Shown: positions 46,004 through 52,233 of the stretch, one piece after another
Position numbering within the stretch: position 1 is the first letter of the stretch
Layout of the letters: each line of letters begins with the position of its first letter
Source: Bacteroidales bacterium
GTDB lineage: Bacteria; Bacteroidota; Bacteroidia; Bacteroidales; UBA932
Direction of reading: 5' to 3'
DNA: 52,233 nt
Assembly (NCBI GenBank): GCA_017472115.1
Contig: JAFUQW010000079.1
Location: forward strand, 1 to 52,233
The notes under the pieces: generated by a model
What the model was told of the DNA's origin: nothing
The model's database searches: none
What the model saw: the letters and a program-made list of their open reading frames with translations, nothing else
Position numbers and translations under genes: made by a program

Positions 46004-48163
46004 ATGAAAAAGACAATAATATTATCATTAGCAATCTTAGCTGCCGCTTTCCACTCTTTCGCTCAGGTGAAAGGTGTGAACGGGCAGGTCATAGATACAA
46101 CGGACATCTATGGTGAACGTGCCGACAGTCTCGATGCGGCGGTATTTGTCTCAAGGCAGGCCGGAAATTATCTTTCGAAAGGTAAGGAAATCAGGACAGA
46201 AGTGATTTCCGCTGCGGGGCTCTGCAAGATGGCATGCTGCAATCTTGCGGAAAGTTTCGAGAATTCGGCCAGTGTGACAGTAGGATATTCTGATGCAGTG
46301 ACCGGAGCACGCCAGATCCGTCTTCTCGGTCTGTCGGGCGTATATACGCAGATGTTGGATGAGAACCGTCCGGTAATGCGTGGACTGTCAGCTCCTTTCG
46401 GCCTTTCGTATGTTCCCGGACAGTGGCTCGAGAGCATTCAGATCGCAAAGGGTGCGTCATCTGTGATCAACGGTGTCGAGTCAATGACCGGATCCATCAA
46501 TATGGAGCATCGCAAGCCTACAGATGAGAAACCTCTTTTCATCAATGCAGCGCTGATGAGCGATACCAAGATGGACCTCAATGTCGCATCGTCACTTCAG
46601 ATGGGTTACAAATGGAGTACTGTCATTCTCGGTCATGTGTCCGGAAATGTTGCGACCCATGACATGAATGGAGATACTTTCCTGGATGAGCCTAAGCAGC
46701 TTCAGTTCAACCTGTCCAACCGATGGCTGTATCAGGCAGACAATATGATGCAGATACGTTTCGGCGTGCGTGCTCTTCAGGACAGCCGTCTCGGTGGACA
46801 GATGCTGGAAGGTGAGGACGGGAAACATGTCCTATATGACAAGGATACCTACACTCTCATCCCTCAGACCGGCAAGCCTGATCCATGGGGCTCGGACATC
46901 CTGAACCGTTCGGTCAACGGATATTTCAAGATCGGTTATCCTCTTAATGAAGAGCAGACAAGCAGCGTGGCTCTTGTGGCAGACTACAGTTTCCAGGATA
47001 TGGATTCGTATTTCGGTGCGACAAGGTATGTGGCCGATCAGCATTCGGTATTTGCCAACCTCATGTATCAGAACCAGTTCAATGAAAGCCACAGGCTGAA
47101 TTTAGGCTTAAGCACGACTTTCGACCGTTATGACGAGGACTTCAGAAGGTCCGTCATCTTTCAGGATGTGGAGAAGAACGGAATCACCGATCTGGTGAAT
47201 GCCGGCATATATGGAGAATATACCTATAAATACGGAGAGGAGTTTTCTGCTATTGTGGGACTTCGTGGCGACTGGTACAACAAGGCAGGCATGAAGTTCT
47301 CTCCTCGAGTGACCCTCAAGTATTCTCCTATAGAAGAGATTGTCATAAGAGCGAACGGTGGACGAGGACTGAGGTATTCGACTCCGCTGATCGACAATAT
47401 CGGCGTGTTCTCTACCGGAAAGGCGTTCAACGGTGCATATGACGAGCATCTTCTTGAGGATTCATGGACATTCGGAGGAAACATCACATATTATCTTCCT
47501 TTCGGAGCTTCATCGGACACCTATCTGAGTTTCGATTATTTCAGGACTCAGTTCAAGCAGCAGATGGTTGTCGATTATGAATTGACGAAGAATGCCATAG
47601 ACTTCTATGCGCTTGACGGAAACCGCTCGTTTACTGATAATTATCAGTTTGATTTCTCCGTCGATCCTGTGGAGCGCTTCAATATCACTGCAACATTCCG
47701 TTATACCAATGCAAAGATAGAACTCGCAGGCAAAGGCCTTGTTGAGAAGCCTATGACAAGCCGTTTCAAGGGGGTGCTCAACCTTCAGTATGCCACAAAT
47801 CTCAACAGGTGGATATTCGATTTCACCGCATCTCTTAACGGATCGTGCAGAGTATATGATTTCATGAAGGACATCAACGAGGACGGCACTATGACCGCTG
47901 CTCCGAAGGAAGGTGTGGCGAGGATGTACAAGAACGGCAGGACTCCTGTCTATCCGATGCTGTTCGCTCAGGTCACCAGACGTTTCAAGGGATGGGATGT
48001 GTATGTAGGTGCCGAGAACCTTACAAACTTCCGTCAGAAGAATGCGATCATAGGATGGGAGAATCCGTCCCAGCCTTCTTTCGATGCAAGTTGTGTCTGG
48101 GGCCCTCTCATGGGAATAAAGGCTCACATAGGATTCCGTTTCACACTTTGGAAAACCGTTTAA
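46004..48163 (+). CDS. TonB-dependent receptor, probably copper-related
   Basis: A 719-residue outer-membrane receptor with a signal peptide (1-21, ending SFAQ), a plug domain (about 40-170) and a beta-barrel (about 175-719). The plug segment LCKMACCNLAESFENSASV with a CC pair, and the following VTGARQIRLLGLSGVYTQML, match receptors that Bacteroidota carry beside copper-binding HMA proteins. The carboxypeptidase-like N-terminal domain seen in many of them is absent. The final residues are FRFTLWKTV. It follows the Cys/His-rich gene after 148 bases and precedes the HMA gene by 11 bases. Substrate is inferred, not shown. Confidence 0.87.
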   Translation: MKKTIILSLAILAAAFHSFAQVKGVNGQVIDTTDIYGERADSLDAAVFVSRQAGNYLSKGKEIRTEVISAAGLCKMACCNLAESFENSASVTVGYSDAVTGARQIRLLGLSGVYTQMLDENRPVMRGLSAPFGLSYVPGQWLESIQIAKGASSVINGVESMTGSINMEHRKPTDEKPLFINAALMSDTKMDLNVASSLQMGYKWSTVILGHVSGNVATHDMNGDTFLDEPKQLQFNLSNRWLYQADNMMQIRFGVRALQDSRLGGQMLEGEDGKHVLYDKDTYTLIPQTGKPDPWGSDILNRSVNGYFKIGYPLNEEQTSSVALVADYSFQDMDSYFGATRYVADQHSVFANLMYQNQFNESHRLNLGLSTTFDRYDEDFRRSVIFQDVEKNGITDLVNAGIYGEYTYKYGEEFSAIVGLRGDWYNKAGMKFSPRVTLKYSPIEEIVIRANGGRGLRYSTPLIDNIGVFSTGKAFNGAYDEHLLEDSWTFGGNITYYLPFGASSDTYLSFDYFRTQFKQQMVVDYELTKNAIDFYALDGNRSFTDNYQFDFSVDPVERFNITATFRYTNAKIELAGKGLVEKPMTSRFKGVLNLQYATNLNRWIFDFTASLNGSCRVYDFMKDINEDGTMTAAPKEGVARMYKNGRTPVYPMLFAQVTRRFKGWDVYVGAENLTNFRQKNAIIGWENPSQPSFDASCVWGPLMGIKAHIGFRFTLWKTV

Positions 48164-48174
48164 AACATCAGGAT

Positions 48175-48567
48175 ATGAAAAAGACTCTAATCATCATCAT
48201 GGCTGCAGTAATGGCGTTTTCTGCAGCGCCGGTACAGGCTTTCGCAGCAGATGCAGATATGGCTGCAGAGCAGCAGAACAAAAAGAAAAAGAAGGGTGAA
48301 GTGAAGGATGTTACCTTCAGTGTCTATCTTCACTGCGAAAACTGTGTGAAGAAGGTTCAGGAGAACATAGCATTTGAAAAAGGAGTGAAAGGCCTTGAAG
48401 TGTCTCTTGAAAATCAGACTGTGGCTGTTAAATACGATGATGCAAAGACATCGGAGGATGTTCTAAAGGCAGCGATCGAGAAGCTCGGTTATCCGGTAAG
48501 CGGCAAGCTTGAGCCGGGACAGAAAGCTCATGAGCATGATCACGGACATGAGCATCACCACAATTGA
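48175..48567 (+). CDS. Secreted heavy-metal-associated (HMA) domain protein with a His-rich tail
   Basis: A 130-residue protein: signal peptide (1 to about 24), a lysine-rich spacer (36-40), one HMA ferredoxin-like domain (about 45-110) with C54 and C57 in LHCENC, and a C-terminal tail HEHDHGHEHHH (119-129). HMA domains bind Cu(I) or similar soft metals; the His tail may add Cu(II)/Zn(II) binding. Being exported, it is likely a periplasmic metal chaperone for the upstream TonB receptor. ATG 48175 is chosen because the longer frame runs into the receptor gene. Confidence 0.87.
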   Translation: MKKTLIIIMAAVMAFSAAPVQAFAADADMAAEQQNKKKKKGEVKDVTFSVYLHCENCVKKVQENIAFEKGVKGLEVSLENQTVAVKYDDAKTSEDVLKAAIEKLGYPVSGKLEPGQKAHEHDHGHEHHHN

Positions 48568-48570
48568 TGA

Positions 48571-49788
48571 TTATTTTTCCTTTCTGTAATAGGAGGCTAC
48601 AGGGAGCAGTGCAATGAGATAGCCGATCAGTGCGACGCCTCCGGCAGTCAGAAGAATATCTGACCATGAAAGTATCACCGGATATGCCTGGACAACGAAA
48701 TGTCCGGGCATTTTTATGAATCCCAGATGCTGCTGGAGAAGAGAGAACGCTGTCCCGACTGCAAGTCCGCAGGCAAGTCCGACAAGGGAGATCATCCATC
48801 CTTCAAGGATAAATATCCTTTTTATAAGGCTTTCAGGAGCTCCGAGACTTCTTAAGGTTCCGATGTCCTCCTTCTTCTCTATGATGAGCATCGAGAGACT
48901 TCCGAATATGTTGAAAGCGATGATTATGATGATGAAGATCAGGATCATGTATATTGCCGCCTTCTCGTATTTCATCATCTTGTAGAGTGCTTCATTCTGC
49001 TGGAATCTGTCCCTGACGTTGAAGCCCGGGCCGAGCCTTTCGCTGATCTCTTTCTGAACTCTTCTTATTTCTTTCTTGTCCGAACTGTCATTGAACCGTA
49101 TCTCTACGGCTGAAACCTCGTCCTCGTATTCCAGAAGTTCCTTCATGCTCTCGATCGGCAGGACCATCAGGTCGGCATCGATGTCGCTGCTTACGGAAAA
49201 TATGCTTGAAGGCCAGACTTTTATGAACTGAAGTGATGATGCGGGATTTGCGAGTGATATACGTCCGGTCCGGGTGGGGAAGTATATCTCTATTCCGGAC
49301 AGGAACCGTGGACTTATGCCCATTTCGTAAGCTAATCCTGCTCCTACGGATGCCATCGGGATATCGCCTTTATGCAAATGGAATTCACCTTCTGTAAGAT
49401 GGTCTTTCAACGGACTTTCTTCCTCATATATCCAGTCAACCCCCTTCGCCTTGGCAATTCCCTGTTTGCCGTCGTAGCTGATAAAAACCTGTTCCTGAAG
49501 CACGCAGCACATGTTCCTGACGGATTCCTGTTCATAGATCCAGTCATAGACTTCACCTTCAGGAACGAATACCTTTCCTTCTGCCGGGGTTATCATAAGA
49601 TCAGGTTCGACATTGCTCATCATTGACCTGATGAGCGAGTCGAACCCGTTATATACCGATAATATTATGATGAGTGCGGCAGTGCCGATGGCCATGCCTA
49701 AGGCGCTTATCGCCGAAATTATGTTTATCACATTATGTGACTTCTTGGCGAAAAGATACCTTTGGGCTATGAACGGCGCTAACTTCAT
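48571..49788 (-). CDS. FtsX/LolC-LolE family ABC transporter permease
   Basis: A 405-residue inner-membrane permease: N-terminal helix (about 20-47), periplasmic MacB-like domain (about 50-270) and three C-terminal helices (about 275-302, 325-350, 365-398). The N-terminus (IAQRYLFAKKSHNVINIISAISALGMAIGTAALIIILSVYNGF) is typical of LolC/LolE. It is paralogous to 8786-9970. It follows rbfA, separated by a repeat, and its stop is three bases from the convergent HMA gene. Lipoprotein release is inferred from family. Confidence 0.88.
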   Translation of the reverse strand: MKLAPFIAQRYLFAKKSHNVINIISAISALGMAIGTAALIIILSVYNGFDSLIRSMMSNVEPDLMITPAEGKVFVPEGEVYDWIYEQESVRNMCCVLQEQVFISYDGKQGIAKAKGVDWIYEEESPLKDHLTEGEFHLHKGDIPMASVGAGLAYEMGISPRFLSGIEIYFPTRTGRISLANPASSLQFIKVWPSSIFSVSSDIDADLMVLPIESMKELLEYEDEVSAVEIRFNDSSDKKEIRRVQKEISERLGPGFNVRDRFQQNEALYKMMKYEKAAIYMILIFIIIIIAFNIFGSLSMLIIEKKEDIGTLRSLGAPESLIKRIFILEGWMISLVGLACGLAVGTAFSLLQQHLGFIKMPGHFVVQAYPVILSWSDILLTAGGVALIGYLIALLPVASYYRKEK

Positions 49789-49797
49789 CTTTAACTA

Positions 49798-49834
49798 TGT
49801 CATTTCGAGCGAGCTTGGCGAGTCGAGAAATCTC
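49798..49834 (+). repeat. Interspersed repeat (TGTCATTTCGAG type)
   Basis: A 37-base copy beginning TGTCATTTCGAGCGAGC and ending GTCGAGAAATCTC. It fills the gap between rbfA and the permease gene and touches the rbfA stop codon. Confidence 0.75.
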
Positions 49835-50184
49835 TATTTTTTCAGCAGTTCCTCAATGTGCTCCACATAGTCGAGCGAACTGTCAAGATAAAATGCTATT
49901 TCCGGAACTATTCGCAGCTGCTTTCCCATCTTGCCTCCAAGTTCGCCTCGAAGAGCCCTGCAGTTCTCCTGAAGGGTTCCCATCACAGCCTCGGCCTTTT
50001 CAGAAGGAAATACGCTGACATATATCTTGGCAACGGAAAGGTCCGGACTTACCTTCACTCCGCTCACGGATACGAGTGCGCCGCCGAACGCAGCCATACC
50101 CTTGCTGCGGATGACCTCGGCCATCACTTTCTGAATCTCCTTGGCAACCTTCAGCTGCCTTGTGCTTTCAATATTCTTTTCCAT
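49834..50184 (-). CDS. rbfA: Ribosome-binding factor A
   Basis: Late 30S assembly factor that binds near helix 1 of 16S rRNA. The 116-residue protein has the RbfA KH-like fold: VAKEIQKVMAEVIRSKG near 13-29, VSVSGVKVSPDLSVAKIYVSVFP near 38-60, and the C-terminal RIVPEIAFYLDSSLDYVEHIEELL near 91-114. Length is typical. The order tyrS-rbfA-LolC/E permease suggests one minus-strand unit, broken by repeat elements on both sides of rbfA. Confidence 0.94.
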   Translation of the reverse strand: MEKNIESTRQLKVAKEIQKVMAEVIRSKGMAAFGGALVSVSGVKVSPDLSVAKIYVSVFPSEKAEAVMGTLQENCRALRGELGGKMGKQLRIVPEIAFYLDSSLDYVEHIEELLKK

Positions 50185-50196
50185 ATCTTTCTACAA

Positions 50197-50283
50197 TGTC
50201 ATTCTGAGTCTTTTACACTGTCATCCTGAGCCTTTGGCGAAGGATCTTTATAGTAAAGATTCTTCACTTCGTTCAGAATGACA
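50197..50283. repeat. Cluster of interspersed repeats with an inverted pair
   Basis: A partial copy (TGTCATTCTGAG, 50197-50208), a complete forward copy (50219-50250) and a complete reverse copy (50254-50283) lie in the tyrS-rbfA gap. The forward and reverse copies face each other across three bases (TAG) and can form a stem of about 30 bases with mismatches. Confidence 0.8.
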
Positions 50284-50312
50284 GAATACTTTACTGACAG
50301 ACTCTTTATACT

Positions 50313-51605
50313 TTACTGAACGACCTTTATGATGAAGTAGTTCTTCTTTCCCTTCTGGGCAAGGATATACTTGCCGTTGATGAAAGACTCTTCTCCGATC
50401 CGGGCATTGATGTCATTCACTTTCTCCTTGTCGATGCTCACGCCGTTGGCCTGGATCATCTTGCGGCACTCTCCCTTTGACGGGAATACCTGTGTCTCGC
50501 CGGCAAGAAGGTCGATGATGCCGATAGGGAACTTCTCTGCAGGAACCTCGAATGTAGGCACACCGTCGAATACTGCGAGGAATGTTCTTTCGTCAAGATT
50601 CTTGAGGGCGTCCTTTGTCGCATTTCCGAAGAGCATCTGCGAAGCTGCCACGGCATTCTCATATTCTGCTGCGCCATGTACCATTGTGGTCACCTCCTTT
50701 GCGAGGAGCTTCTGGAGTTCGCGGCGCTCAGGTGCTGCTGAGTGCTGAGCGATTGCCGCATCGATCTCCTCCTTGCTGAGCATGGTGAAGATCTTGATGT
50801 ACTTCTCTGCGTCAGAGTCAGATACGTTGAGCCAGAACTGGTAGAACTGATATGGAGATGTGCGCTCCGGATCGAGCCAGATGTTGCCCTTCTCTGTCTT
50901 TCCGAACTTTCCTCCGTCAGCCTTGGTGATGAGAGGGCAGGTGAGTGCGAACGCCTCCTTTCCGAGGATACGGCGGATCAGTTCAGAACCGGTGGTGATG
51001 TTCCCCCACTGGTCTGCACCACCCATCTGGAGGGTACATCCCTTGTGCTCATAGAGATAGAGGAAGTCGTATCCCTGGAGAAGCTGGTAGGTGAACTCTG
51101 TGAAAGACATTCCGTCACGAGCCTCGCCCGAGAGTCTCTTCTTCACTGAATCCTTGGCCATCATGTAGTTCACGGTGATGTGCTTTCCGATCTCACGTGC
51201 GAAATCAAGGAAAGTGAAGTTCTTCATCCAGTCGTAGTTGTTCACAAGTTCGGCCTTGTTGTCCGCATCCGACTCGAAGTCAAGGAATTTGCTGAGCTGT
51301 GCCTTGATGCATGCCACGTTATGGTTAAGTGTCTCCTCGTCGAGAAGATTACGCTCCTGCGACTTCATCGACGGGTCACCGATCATACCGGTCGCTCCAC
51401 CCACAAGGGCGATTGGCTTGTGTCCGCAGTTCTGGAAATGCTTCAGGATCATGATGCTCACCATATGTCCGATATGGAGTGAGTCAGCAGTAGGGTCGAT
51501 ACCCACATAAGCCGCAGTCGATCCTTCCATAAGTTTCTCCTCTGTTCCCGGCATGATGTCCTGGATCATGCCTCTCCACCTGAGTTCCTCTACAAAATTC
51601 TTCAT
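50313..51605 (-). CDS. tyrS: Tyrosyl-tRNA synthetase
   Basis: Class I synthetase charging tRNA-Tyr. The 430-residue protein has HIGH at 44-47, [12 protein letters not shown] at 194-205, KFGKTEKGN at 232-240 (KMSKS-type loop), and a C-terminal S4-like RNA-binding domain (about 355-430). Length fits the TyrRS family. A -7 element TATCTTTG lies at 51705-51712 on the minus strand, giving a leader of about 95 bases with a degenerate repeat copy. No T-box features were seen. Confidence 0.96.
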   Translation of the reverse strand: MKNFVEELRWRGMIQDIMPGTEEKLMEGSTAAYVGIDPTADSLHIGHMVSIMILKHFQNCGHKPIALVGGATGMIGDPSMKSQERNLLDEETLNHNVACIKAQLSKFLDFESDADNKAELVNNYDWMKNFTFLDFAREIGKHITVNYMMAKDSVKKRLSGEARDGMSFTEFTYQLLQGYDFLYLYEHKGCTLQMGGADQWGNITTGSELIRRILGKEAFALTCPLITKADGGKFGKTEKGNIWLDPERTSPYQFYQFWLNVSDSDAEKYIKIFTMLSKEEIDAAIAQHSAAPERRELQKLLAKEVTTMVHGAAEYENAVAASQMLFGNATKDALKNLDERTFLAVFDGVPTFEVPAEKFPIGIIDLLAGETQVFPSKGECRKMIQANGVSIDKEKVNDINARIGEESFINGKYILAQKGKKNYFIIKVVQ

Positions 51606-51799
51606 ATATCTTTTTCTTCTATTGTTATCTGTCTGTCCTCTCGCTCAGCTCCGCTGTCCTCTCGAGCGAGCGAAGCGAAAGCTTCTCTTTTCGCTTGCAA
51701 CCCACAAAGATAGACAAAAATTACCATATATGAAACAGCAGCAGTCCAGCCGGGCCGGAAAGCATTCCTCGGGCAGAAACCATTTTTCCCAAAAAAAGA
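51606..51799. other. tyrS leader and upstream spacer
   Basis: No credible gene. It holds a degenerate interspersed-repeat copy (about 51655-51688, with CTCGAGCGAGCGAAGCG), a short hairpin (AAGCGAAA with TTTCGCTT), the putative tyrS -7 element (51705-51712, minus) and the T-run of the neighbouring terminator. Open frames here have no family resemblance. Confidence 0.5.
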
Positions 51800-51839
51800 A
51801 GCGACGGTACAAGATTTCACGGATTCTTGTACCGTCGCT
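51800..51839 (-). terminator. Strong intrinsic terminator downstream of the FISUMP-like gene
   Basis: Arms 51800-51814 and 51825-51839 pair perfectly over 15 bases around a 10-base loop, followed on the minus strand by TTCTTTTTTT. It is 120 bases past the stop of the upstream gene. Confidence 0.88.
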
Positions 51840-51867
51840 GACTTATATCAGGCCAATCTCCTTGTTT

Positions 51868-51917
51868 TCGAGAGCGTGGGTACATGTAACTGCAAAAATG
51901 TGTACCCACGCTCTCGA
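51868..51917. other. Perfect 17-bp hairpin in a 3' untranslated region
   Basis: Arms 51868-51884 and 51901-51917 are fully complementary around a 16-base loop rich in A. No T-run follows, so it is not a standard terminator. It is the middle one of three hairpins. Confidence 0.8.
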
Positions 51918-51925
51918 TAGAGCAG

Positions 51926-51953
51926 AAGAGGATGGCCTGTGTGCCATCCTCTT
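51926..51953. other. Perfect 11-bp hairpin directly after the FISUMP-like stop codon
   Basis: Arms 51926-51936 and 51943-51953 pair fully around a 6-base loop. It begins seven bases after the stop codon of the gene on the minus strand and has no T-run. Confidence 0.78.
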
Positions 51954-51959
51954 GAAAAA

Positions 51960-52233
51960 TCATTCCTTGCAGCAACGGACAGGAAGCCCGTTCGCACGAT
52001 CGGTATCTGCCATTGGCTTAACTGCGCCACCAGAGTAGTATGTGTACAGAATATACGCTTGTGGATATCCGGTAGGAGAGGAGCACGACCAATAGCGACC
52101 GTATAGACCGACATACTTGAGATTTCCATCATCATATCCTCTTTGGCCCTGAAGCGGGTACCATATAGGGGAGGATTCTCCGAAGTCGCCTGAGAAGTTA
52201 AAACCCTTCTTGGTGCTGTCGTAAGTACTATTA
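51960..52233 (-). CDS. C-terminus of a FISUMP-like surface or secreted protein (partial)
   Basis: About 91 codons up to TGA at 51960-51962; the 5' part is beyond the window edge. The reading frame has no internal stop. The residues include YVGLYGRYWSCSSPTG, then AYILYTYYSGG and a terminal LPVRCCKE. This GxYWSSS...A.YLY...RCV-type ending is characteristic of the FISUMP (Fibrobacter succinogenes major paralogous) domain found at the ends of many secreted Bacteroidota proteins. Function is unknown. Three hairpins follow it. Confidence 0.65.
   Translation of the reverse strand, partial: NSTYDSTKKGFNFSGDFGESSPIWYPLQGQRGYDDGNLKYVGLYGRYWSCSSPTGYPQAYILYTYYSGGAVKPMADTDRANGLPVRCCKE

Noticed and set aside
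51606..51712. T-box or other riboswitch in the tyrS leader
   Set aside because: The leader is only about 95 bases, lacks T-box landmarks, and its repeat-derived hairpin explains the structure.
51868..51917. Invertible promoter or phase-variation switch
   Set aside because: The inverted arms enclose only 16 bases with no promoter, and no recombinase gene is present in the window.
51553..52038. Plus-strand open frame across the tyrS leader and hairpins
   Set aside because: It runs through a terminator, a repeat copy and the antisense of the FISUMP-like gene; composition is not protein-like.
51848..52135. Minus-strand open frame overlapping the FISUMP-like C-terminus in another frame
   Set aside because: The alternative frame without stops gives a recognisable FISUMP-type ending, while this one has no resemblance and reads through two hairpins.

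Overview
The window looks like a chromosomal segment of a Bacteroidales bacterium (Bacteroidota), with housekeeping genes and no prophage, plasmid or CRISPR signature. The evidence is: putative -7 promoter elements of the form TAnnTTTG, several with TTTG or TTG 19-22 bases upstream; few Shine-Dalgarno-like sites; and family-typical proteins (a Bacteroidota-type putative porin, DUF3078 protein, DoxX/MauE-like protein, WbqC, short NusA, a copper-type TonB receptor). Genus cannot be fixed from sequence alone. No rRNA or tRNA gene was recognised.

Layout. 1-4.5 kb (minus): N-terminus of a probable ExbB/TolQ-type protein, then dprA-tatD-asparaginase and queA. 4.7-10 kb: a NUDIX gene divergent from a tightly packed plus operon pyrE-SRPBCC-rRNA methyltransferase-TPR protein-LolC/E permease. 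10-16 kb (minus): the NAD-salvage pair pncB-pncA, then a large outer-membrane porin and a lytic transglycosylase. 16-20 kb: a sugar-kinase/RapZ-C fusion with a MurU-like nucleotidyltransferase, a CPBP protease and the divisome protein FtsB/DivIC. 20-24.3 kb: purB, a DoxX-like protein, tmk, folP. 24.3-28 kb (minus): lipid A genes lpxD-lpxC-lpxA plus wbqC. 28-32.6 kb: rimP-nusA-infB. 32.7-35.7 kb (minus): an aromatic-rich lipoprotein and a FadL-family protein. 35.8-42.6 kb: proS, DUF3078, tilS, a transglutaminase-like lipoprotein. 42.6-45.1 kb (minus): sppA-cutC. 45.4-48.6 kb: a Cys/His-rich secreted protein, a TonB receptor and a secreted HMA protein, probably a copper-handling cassette. 48.6-51.6 kb (minus): tyrS-rbfA-LolC/E permease. 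The last 0.6 kb holds three consecutive hairpins and the 3' end of a FISUMP-like surface protein.

The most unusual theme is a family of short interspersed repeats (TGTCATYCTGAG...GAAGRATCT and TGTCATGTCGAG...GTCGAGACAT variants), more than ten copies. They lie in intergenic gaps, but one tandem pair lies in frame inside the transglutaminase gene (exactly 23 codons), one supplies the stop codon of lpxC at the point where the FabZ half usual in this phylum would begin, and one inverted pair forms a long hairpin after tyrS. Other points are a terminator-like hairpin in the rimP-nusA-infB leader, promoters lying almost on the start codon, and convergent genes separated by only 2-3 bases or overlapping.
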